From: Candidatus Melainabacteria bacterium
GTDB taxonomy: Bacteria > Actinomycetota > Actinomycetes > Mycobacteriales > Pseudonocardiaceae
Assembly (NCBI GenBank): GCA_903970565.1
Contig: CAJCJE010000796.1
Location: forward strand, 1-11,825
DNA length: 11,825 nucleotides
Reading direction: 5' to 3'
Of this stretch, positions 7,034 through 11,825 are shown one piece after another. Position 1 is the first letter of the stretch. Every line of letters starts with the position of its first letter. The translations under genes and the position numbers were made by a program. The notes below the pieces were generated by a model. It searched no databases, was not told the origin of the DNA, and saw only the letters and a list, made by a program, of their open reading frames with translations.

Positions 7034-8926
7034 ATGAAAGCAGTTCGCCGAGCGGTTGTCGCGCTCACCGTCGCCGCGGTGGGGGTGGCCATCGGGGTGC
7101 CGATCACCGCAGGCGCCCAGGACGCCTCCGCCGTCCGGCAGGCCCAGTTCGCCTCGGCCGCCCAGGAGTTCGGCGTGCCGGCCCCGGTACTGCTCGCGGT
7201 GTCCTACCAGGAATCGCTGTGGGAGGCGCACGACGGCAGGCCCAGCACCACCGGCGACTACGGGCCGATGGCGCTGACCGACCTGCCGGCCGGTGCGCCC
7301 AGTGCCAAGGGCGACGGCGCGGCCGGGCCGATGACCTCCTCGGCCTTGCACAGCCTGACCGCCGCCGCCGCCCTGCTCGGCGTCGCGCCGGCCGCGGTGC
7401 GGGCCGACCCGGCGGACAACATTCGCGGCGCGGCGGCCCTGCTCGCCGGTGACGCCAGGAAACTCGACCACGGCATCCTGCCCACCTCGCTGGACGACTG
7501 GTACGCGCCGGTCGCCGAGTACTCCGGCTCGACCGACGAGGCCGGCGCGCGCGAGTTCGCCGACGAGGTCTACGCCACCATCCGGACCGGCGCGGCCCGG
7601 CACACCGACGACGGCCAGAACCTCAGCCTGCCGGCGAACCCGGACGTGCGGCCGGACACCGGCCAGCTGGCCGAGCTGAACCTGGCCTCGCCGCCGCCCG
7701 GCCAGCAGGCCCAGTGCCCGCCGACCCTGGACTGCACGTTTATCCAGGCCGCCTACGCGGAGGACTCCAGCGCCACCGACTACGGCAACTACGACCTCGC
7801 CGACCGGCCGAAGAACCACCTGACGGTCAACTACGTCGTCATCCACGACACCGAGGAGTCCTACGCGCAGACCGTGTCGGACTTCCAGAACCCCAGCCAC
7901 TACGCCAGCGCCAACTACGTGGTGCGCGGCACCACCGGCACCGTGACCCAGATGGTGGCCGACAACGACGTCGCCTGGCACGCCGGCAACTGGTACGTGA
8001 ACATGCACGCCATCGGCGTCGAACAGGAGGGTTACGCCGTACAGGGCGCGACCTGGTTCACCGAGCGGCTCTACCAGACCACCGCCGCCCTGGTGCGCTA
8101 CCTCGCCGCCTACTACCACGTGCCGCTGAACCGCCAGCACATCATCGGCCACGACGACGTGCCAGGGGTCAACACGGCCGGCATTCCCGGTATGCACTGG
8201 GACCCGGGGCCGTTCTGGAACTGGACCCACTTCATGAACCTGCTCGGCTCCCACATCGTGCCGACCGGGAGTCCGCGCGCTCCGGTGGTCACCATCAACC
8301 CGGACTTCGCCACGAACATCCAGCAGGTGACCGACTGCGACGCCGGCCAGCCGGTCGCGGCGCAGGCGTCCAGCTTCGTCTACCTGCGCACCGCGCCGAG
8401 CGCGACCGCGCCGCTGTACAACGACCCCGGCCTCGACCCGACCGGCACCGTCGGCACCACCTGCGCCTCGGACTGGGGGGACAAGGCCAGCAGCGGCCAG
8501 CAGTTCGTGGTCGCCGGCCGGTCCGGCGACTGGGTCGCCATCTGGTGGGACGGCGCCAAGGTGTGGCTGGAGAACCCGACTGCCCGCCCGGTGCTCACCC
8601 CGACCTCGACCCTGGTCGTGCGACCGAGGCCGGGCGAGACCTCGGTGCCGGTCTACGGCGCCGCCTATCCCGAGGCGAGTGCCTACCCGGCCGCGATTCC
8701 GGTGCGAACGTTGACGCCCCTGCCCTACACCATCCAACCGGGACAGTCCTATGTGTACGGTGGAGTGACGCCGACGGACTACTACTACGCGCAGACCATC
8801 GACAACAGCATCCCGGACGACCACACGGATGTCGTCGGCAGCCAGCGTTATCTGGAGATCCAGCTCGGCCACCGGGTGGCGTTCGTGCTCGCCGCCGACG
8901 TCCAGGTGGTGCCGGCCTTCGGCTGA
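7034..8926 (+). CDS. Secreted N-acetylmuramoyl-L-alanine amidase with lysozyme-like N-domain
   Basis: A 630-residue exported peptidoglycan hydrolase. Residues 1-29 are a Sec signal peptide (basic start, hydrophobic core, likely cleavage after AGAQ or nearby). About 33-110 resemble a transglycosylase-type fold: VLLAVSYQESLW has the QES motif with candidate catalytic Glu60, followed by GDYGPMALTD. About 260-405 form an Amidase_2/PGRP domain with expected zinc ligands His271 (VVIHDTEE), His373 (IIGHDDV) and Asp390 (WDPGPF), plus the conserved HAGNWYVNMHAIGVEQEG. The amidase should cleave MurNAc-L-Ala bonds in the wall. The C-terminal third (SSFVYLRTAPSA..., SGDWVAIWWDGAKVWL) looks like SH3-like wall-binding repeats. 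Whether the N-domain is active is uncertain. The gene stands alone and converges on the P450 across a hairpin. Confidence 0.92.
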   Translation: MKAVRRAVVALTVAAVGVAIGVPITAGAQDASAVRQAQFASAAQEFGVPAPVLLAVSYQESLWEAHDGRPSTTGDYGPMALTDLPAGAPSAKGDGAAGPMTSSALHSLTAAAALLGVAPAAVRADPADNIRGAAALLAGDARKLDHGILPTSLDDWYAPVAEYSGSTDEAGAREFADEVYATIRTGAARHTDDGQNLSLPANPDVRPDTGQLAELNLASPPPGQQAQCPPTLDCTFIQAAYAEDSSATDYGNYDLADRPKNHLTVNYVVIHDTEESYAQTVSDFQNPSHYASANYVVRGTTGTVTQMVADNDVAWHAGNWYVNMHAIGVEQEGYAVQGATWFTERLYQTTAALVRYLAAYYHVPLNRQHIIGHDDVPGVNTAGIPGMHWDPGPFWNWTHFMNLLGSHIVPTGSPRAPVVTINPDFATNIQQVTDCDAGQPVAAQASSFVYLRTAPSATAPLYNDPGLDPTGTVGTTCASDWGDKASSGQQFVVAGRSGDWVAIWWDGAKVWLENPTARPVLTPTSTLVVRPRPGETSVPVYGAAYPEASAYPAAIPVRTLTPLPYTIQPGQSYVYGGVTPTDYYYAQTIDNSIPDDHTDVVGSQRYLEIQLGHRVAFVLAADVQVVPAFG

Positions 8927-8931
8927 ACGGC

Positions 8932-8967
8932 ACGCACTCGGCCGCGGCGGTCCGGCGTCGAGTGCGT
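8932..8967. terminator. Hairpin between the convergent hydrolase and P450 genes
   Basis: ACGCACTCG (8932-8940) and CGAGTGCGT (8959-8967) form a perfect 9-bp stem; GCCG/CGGC inside can add four pairs. It sits 5 bp after the hydrolase stop and 21 bp beyond the P450 stop on the other strand, so it may terminate both transcripts. Confidence 0.65.
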
Positions 8968-8988
8968 CAGTGCCGGGCCACCCGTGTT

Positions 8989-10044
8989 TCAGCCTCGGAC
9001 CACGCGCACCCTGACCCCGAGCAGGCCGTCGAGCGGCACCCGGCCGACGGTCTGCTCGGGGCTGACCCGGTAGCCGCCGGCGCGCATCAGGTCCATCAGC
9101 CGCTCCGCGAGAGGCAGCACCAGATGCCGGCCCCAGCACCGTTCGCTCGCGTGGCCGAAGGGCAGGTAGCCGGCCACGGTGTCCGGATCGGCCACGTCCG
9201 CCCACCGCCGTGGCCGGTAGGCGTCCGGGTCGTCCCAGAACCGAGGGTCGCGCTGGGTGAGCAGGGGAAGCAACAGCACATCGTCGGTCGGCCCGATCCG
9301 GCGATCGATGTCCGGGTACTCCGGCGAGGCGAACCGCAGCAGGTTCCACGAGGGCGGCAGCAGTCGCAGGGTCTCCAACAGGATGTGCCGGTTCGGGGTG
9401 TCGGCCGGGAACGGCGCGGCCAGCCAGCTGGCGTTGGTGACCAGGGTGGACACCGTGTTGCAGATCGGCGAGGCCATCCGGCGGTACAGGCCCATCGCGT
9501 GCAGCCGGTGCCGGAAGTCGAACTCGGTGAGCGTGCCGAAGGTATGTCTGGCCAGGTCCGACACTGCCGAATCGGCGGAGACCGAGCCACCGGGCAGCGC
9601 GGCGGCGGTGCCCAGTACGGTCCGGGACACCGCGTGCGAGGCCTCCAGTCGGCGCCTGCTCAGCAGTTGGAGCCGAAACGGATCGGCGCCGAACATCAGC
9701 TTCCGCAGGTAACAGTGTCCGACCTTCGGCCATTCGCCGGACAGGTCGATCCCGGTTTCCAGCGGTTTCCGCAGCGCGCCCCGCACGTCGCGCGTGATCG
9801 CCTGCATCAGCTCCGAGGATTCTCCTCGGGTGATGGCCTTGCCGCGAAAGGGTTTGAACGTGGGCCGCTCGGATTCCCGCATCGGCCGGGCCCACAGGAG
9901 ACGGTCGATCACGGCCGGATCGCCGACGCCGACCGTGCCGGCGTCCAACCGGAACACGGCGTCCCCGCGATGCCGGTCCAGCAACTCGGCCAGTCGCGGG
10001 GCGAACACGGTGGTCCTGGCCTGGTCCTTGGTGGAAACGTCCAT
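8989..10044 (-). CDS. Cytochrome P450, probable RiPP-modifying (atropopeptide-type)
   Basis: A 351-residue heme-thiolate oxygenase, shorter than typical bacterial P450s (~400). Seen directly: the heme loop LPFGHASERCWG with axial Cys303, the K-helix ExxR (Glu224-Arg227 in LLETLRLLPP), and PDAYRPRRW between them. The region before the K-helix where helix I is expected (about 190-207, SPICNTVSTLVTNASWL) lacks the usual (A/G)Gx(D/E)T, so the acid/alcohol proton-relay pair is missing or replaced. That is known in P450s doing radical coupling rather than hydroxylation. Start ATG 10044 has GGGGAG 8 nt upstream; the open frame to 10140 would overlap the peptide gene. It lies 77 bp downstream of the AWYGWD precursor on the same strand, evidently co-transcribed. 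Inferred role: aryl cross-linking of the precursor's Trp and Tyr side chains, as in tryptorubin biosynthesis. P450 identity is certain; the substrate is inferred. Confidence 0.9.
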   Translation of the reverse strand: MDVSTKDQARTTVFAPRLAELLDRHRGDAVFRLDAGTVGVGDPAVIDRLLWARPMRESERPTFKPFRGKAITRGESSELMQAITRDVRGALRKPLETGIDLSGEWPKVGHCYLRKLMFGADPFRLQLLSRRRLEASHAVSRTVLGTAAALPGGSVSADSAVSDLARHTFGTLTEFDFRHRLHAMGLYRRMASPICNTVSTLVTNASWLAAPFPADTPNRHILLETLRLLPPSWNLLRFASPEYPDIDRRIGPTDDVLLLPLLTQRDPRFWDDPDAYRPRRWADVADPDTVAGYLPFGHASERCWGRHLVLPLAERLMDLMRAGGYRVSPEQTVGRVPLDGLLGVRVRVVRG

Positions 10045-10052
10045 CGATGCGG

Positions 10053-10058
10053 CTCCCC
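10053..10058 (-). promoter_or_regulatory. RBS fixing the P450 start
   Basis: GGGGAG on the minus strand, 8 nt before ATG 10044. It gives the P450 its own translation start after the precursor gene. Confidence 0.6.
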
Positions 10059-10121
10059 ACGCGCAATCGGAGCGCCCGGTGAGGCCCTGACGGACCCCAC
10101 CGGGCGCGACATCGGTAGGGA

Positions 10122-10202
10122 CTAGTCCCAGCCGTACCACGCGAAGGTCTTCAGGCTTTTCTCCGGCATGATCTTGCTCTTCAGGAAGCTGACGAGCCTC
10201 AT
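10122..10202 (-). CDS. Candidate atropopeptide (tryptorubin-like) precursor peptide
   Basis: A 26-residue peptide. It begins MRLVSFLKSK, has PEKSLK before the end, and finishes FAWYGWD at TAG 10124-10122. The leader is amphipathic and basic; the last six residues, AWYGWD, match A-W-Y-x-W-x, the core layout recalled for tryptorubin A (AWYIWY). A KSLK segment just before the core is also, from memory, a feature of that precursor family. GAGGAGGT at 10216-10209 with a 6-nt spacer is a near-perfect ribosome binding site, strong evidence that so short a frame is translated. The stop is followed 77 bp on by the P450, the only tailoring enzyme needed in the known pathway. Inferred role: a ribosomal precursor whose Trp/Tyr residues are cross-linked by the P450 before the ~20-residue leader is removed by a protease encoded elsewhere. 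Positions 4 (Gly) and 6 (Asp) differ from tryptorubin. Confidence 0.85.
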   Translation of the reverse strand: MRLVSFLKSKIMPEKSLKTFAWYGWD

Positions 10203-10208
10203 CGCATT

Positions 10209-10216
10209 ACCTCCTC
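10209..10216 (-). promoter_or_regulatory. Strong RBS of the precursor peptide gene
   Basis: GAGGAGGT on the minus strand, 6 nt before ATG 10202. It is the closest match to the anti-Shine-Dalgarno complement noted in the window and decides the start of the 26-codon gene. The overlapping ATG at 10207 is closed after two codons. Confidence 0.85.
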
Positions 10217-10334
10217 GGGTCGTCGAACTTCGCCCAGCCGAGTTGTTTGACGAATCGGAACAAGATTGTCGCCGAATCCGATTCTCTGCGTCTCGTCGTC
10301 GAAAGGCGAAGGTCCACTGTCCGCTCCAACGCGG

Positions 10335-10356
10335 CTGCTGATAGCTATATCAGCAG
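10335..10356. promoter_or_regulatory. Perfect 9-4-9 palindrome, candidate operator
   Basis: CTGCTGATA (10335-10343) and TATCAGCAG (10348-10356) are exact inverted repeats around GCTA. The 22-bp symmetry and AT-rich centre in GC-rich DNA are typical of a dimeric repressor site (TetR or GntR size). It lies 133 bp upstream of the precursor start. On the minus strand TTGCTC is followed after 18 bp by TATAGC, a weak promoter-like pair overlapping the palindrome. A terminator role is less likely, as no gene ends here. Confidence 0.5.
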
Positions 10357-10554
10357 GTCAGAGGTGGGAGCAAGGGTTGGTCCGCGATAGTGGCAATACG
10401 CCACATCCGGGTAGCTCGCGCACCGTCGCGGGTGGTCGGCCGGCGCCCGGAGTCCTTCCGCGCAGGCCGTGAACTCCGGTGTCCACGGTCGCGGTGAGTA
10501 CACGGCGAACTCCCAGGAAGCGGGAGCTTTCACAGGGGCTGCACAGCGGGCAGC

Positions 10555-10585
10555 TAGACACGGTGCGCGTCGGCATCACTATCGT
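10555..10585 (+). promoter_or_regulatory. Possible promoter of the GT-C gene
   Basis: TAGACA (10555-10560) and TATCGT (10580-10585), 19 bp apart, resemble -35 and -10 elements about 75 bp upstream of ATG 10660. The spacing is long, so this is tentative. Confidence 0.3.
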
Positions 10586-10604
10586 AGGTAACTCAGGTAC
10601 GGCT

Positions 10605-10626
10605 CGGCAATGACGCCGGCAATGAC
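10605..10626. repeat. 10-bp direct repeat before the GT-C gene
   Basis: CGGCAATGAC occurs at 10605-10614 and 10617-10626, a 12-bp period, in the leader of the membrane glycosyltransferase gene. It may be local slippage or a regulator site. Confidence 0.5.
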
Positions 10627-10659
10627 TGCCCATCACCGAGAAAACCGCGAGGACCGTCG

Positions 10660-11825
10660 ATGACATTTGGTGCCACGGCCGATTCCGTGACGACGCGACC
10701 CGTTGAGCCAGGAGGCGGGGAGCCTCGGGCCGGCGGCGCATCGGCGCGGAAGATGCTGGTGATCGCGATCATTGTGCTGGCCGCGATCGCGGTGCGGCTG
10801 GCCTTCTTCACATACCAGTCCGGCGACTACACCGCGTACTTCGCCCGCTGGTATTCCTATATCAAGGACAATGGCGGCTTCCACGCGCTGAAGGACAATT
10901 TCGCCAACTACAACGAGCCGTACCTGTACCTGCTCGCCGGGCTGACCTACACCCCGATCCCGGAGTTGGCCGGTATCAAGCTGATGTCGGTCGTCTTCGA
11001 CTTCCTGCTCGCGTTCTTCGCCTACCGCATCGTGAACCTGCGCTATCCCAACCGCTGGTGGCCGATCCTGGCCGGCGCGGTCGTGCTGTTCCTGCCGACC
11101 GTGGTGCTCAACAGTTCGATGTGGGGCCAGGCCGACGCGATGTACGCCGCGTTGGGCGTCGGCGCGCTCTACTTCCTGCTGCGCCGCCGTCCGTGGCTGG
11201 CCTGCCTGTTCTTCGGTCTCGCGTTCTCCTTCAAGTTACAGATCATCTTTCTGTTCCCGCTGTTGCTGCTGCTGGTCCTGCGCAGGTACGTGCCGTGGCG
11301 GGCGCTGCTGCTGATTCCCGGCGTGTACGTCGTACTGGAGATCCCGGCGCTACTGCTCGGCGCGAGCCCCTCGACCCTGCTGTCGGTCTATGTCACCCAG
11401 ACCGACACCTACGACCAGTTGACCCTCAACGCGCCCAACGTCTACCAGTACTTCGACACCACCACCTCGACCGTCCTGCGCTACGGCGGCATTGTGCTGA
11501 CCGGAGTACTGCTGCTCGCCCTGATCATCCCGGTCGTGCTGCGGCGCATCGAGTTGACGCCGACCCGGATTCTGCTCGCCGGCACGGTGTCGGTCCTGCT
11601 GGTGCCCTACTTCCTGCCGGCCATGCACGAGCGGTACTTCTATCTCGCCGACACGCTCACCGTGCTGTCCGCGTTCCACCTGCCGCGCACGCTGTGGGCG
11701 CTGCCGATCCTGGAACAGTTCGCCTCGCTGTTCTCCTACCTGCCCTTCCTGCTGATGACCACCGGCGCCGGGCGCGGCGGCTTCGGTGGCGGCGGACGAC
11801 GCGGCGGCTTCCCCGGTGGCGCCGG
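10660..11825 (+). CDS. GT-C-type membrane glycosyltransferase (GT87-like), 3' end cut
   Basis: An open frame of at least 388 codons running off the window end without a stop. The start is ATG 10660 with GAGGA at 10649-10653, 6 nt upstream. A ~30-residue cytoplasmic head is followed by many hydrophobic helices. Landmarks are SGDYTAYFARW in the first external loop (Asp56, position of the usual GT-C acidic residue), NSSMWGQADAMYAAL (Trp155), FSFKLQIIFLFP (Lys192) and FLPAMHERYFYLADTL (His323). These are typical of polyprenyl-phosphate-sugar-using mannosyltransferase-like proteins in actinobacteria. It probably moves a sugar from a lipid-linked donor to a wall glycan or protein on the outer face; the exact acceptor is unknown. 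The visible C-terminus turns into a Gly/Arg-rich tail (RGGFGGGGRRGGF), which may continue past the edge. It diverges from the peptide/P450 unit and is probably unrelated to it. Confidence 0.85.
   Translation, partial: MTFGATADSVTTRPVEPGGGEPRAGGASARKMLVIAIIVLAAIAVRLAFFTYQSGDYTAYFARWYSYIKDNGGFHALKDNFANYNEPYLYLLAGLTYTPIPELAGIKLMSVVFDFLLAFFAYRIVNLRYPNRWWPILAGAVVLFLPTVVLNSSMWGQADAMYAALGVGALYFLLRRRPWLACLFFGLAFSFKLQIIFLFPLLLLLVLRRYVPWRALLLIPGVYVVLEIPALLLGASPSTLLSVYVTQTDTYDQLTLNAPNVYQYFDTTTSTVLRYGGIVLTGVLLLALIIPVVLRRIELTPTRILLAGTVSVLLVPYFLPAMHERYFYLADTLTVLSAFHLPRTLWALPILEQFASLFSYLPFLLMTTGAGRGGFGGGGRRGGFPGGA

Larger units (their letters stand above)
10203..10659. promoter_or_regulatory. 457-bp divergent control region upstream of the peptide gene
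   Basis: No convincing gene lies here. Seen: the precursor's ribosome binding site (10209-10216), GAATC/GATTC dyad at 10274-10284 with a related CGAATC nearby at about 10251, the perfect 9-4-9 palindrome at 10335-10356, a weak CTCCC/GGGAG hairpin at 10510-10526, a possible promoter for the + strand membrane gene around 10555-10585 and a 10-bp direct repeat at 10605-10626. Its length exceeds what two promoters need. No TANNNT element reads toward the peptide gene between it and the palindrome. Confidence 0.55.

Noticed and set aside
6926..10066. Very long open frames opposite or shifted to the hydrolase and P450 (1046 codons on -, 803 codons on +)
   Set aside because: They are Arg/Gly/His/Pro-rich shadows typical of high-GC coding DNA and cross both real genes and their terminator.
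10045..10140. Upstream extension of the P450 to 10140
   Set aside because: It would overlap the 3' end of the precursor gene in another frame and lacks a ribosome binding site. ATG 10044 has GGGGAG at 8 nt.
10266..10472. 68-codon open frame on + in the control region
   Set aside because: It has no ribosome binding site, overlaps the 9-4-9 palindrome, has no recognisable domain and shows composition unlike the neighbouring genes.
10510..10526. CTCCC/GGGAG hairpin as a terminator
   Set aside because: A five-pair stem with a 7-nt loop is easily expected by chance in this composition, and no gene ends nearby.
1..11825. CRISPR array, tRNA or rRNA gene, transposase, attachment site
   Set aside because: No regularly spaced repeats, tRNA cloverleaf, transposase frame or long terminal inverted repeats were recognised on reading the window.

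Overview
The window is high-GC actinobacterial chromosome. Codon use, the DUF574-type methyltransferase, the secreted cell-wall amidase and the GT-C membrane protein all fit a filamentous actinomycete such as a Streptomyces or Pseudonocardiales relative; the genus cannot be fixed from sequence alone. Most genes look like ordinary accessory or housekeeping genes in convergent or divergent pairs.

Layout, left to right: (1) an ABC exporter half-transporter on + (27-1922), convergent with a double-domain Lrp/AsnC regulator on - (1973-3022), with a hairpin between them; (2) a small two-helix membrane protein on + (3156-3356); (3) a 411-bp gap holding two hairpins and the C-terminal remnant of a ricin-B-type lectin gene (3503-3616); (4) the helicase RecD2 on + (3768-5978), convergent with a DUF574 SAM-dependent methyltransferase on - (6016-6852); (5) a secreted two-domain cell-wall hydrolase on + (7034-8926), convergent with a cytochrome P450 on - (8989-10044) across a 9-bp-stem hairpin; (6) a 26-codon gene on - (10122-10202), just upstream of the P450; (7) a 457-bp divergent control region with a perfect 9-4-9 palindrome; (8) a GT-C-type multi-pass membrane glycosyltransferase on + (10660 to the end, cut off by the window edge).

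The most notable element is the two-gene unit 10202 to 8989 on the minus strand. The 26-residue peptide has a consensus ribosome binding site and ends in AWYGWD. A short P450 with intact heme and ExxR motifs but no canonical I-helix acid/alcohol pair follows 77 bp downstream. This is the minimal architecture of a tryptorubin-type (atropopeptide) RiPP pathway. There the P450 cross-links aromatic residues of a six-residue C-terminal core; the tryptorubin A core is, from memory, AWYIWY. The core here keeps A-W-Y-x-W but has Gly at position 4 and Asp at position 6, so the product would be new in detail. No protease or dedicated exporter lies beside the pair, so leader removal would have to use an enzyme encoded elsewhere.
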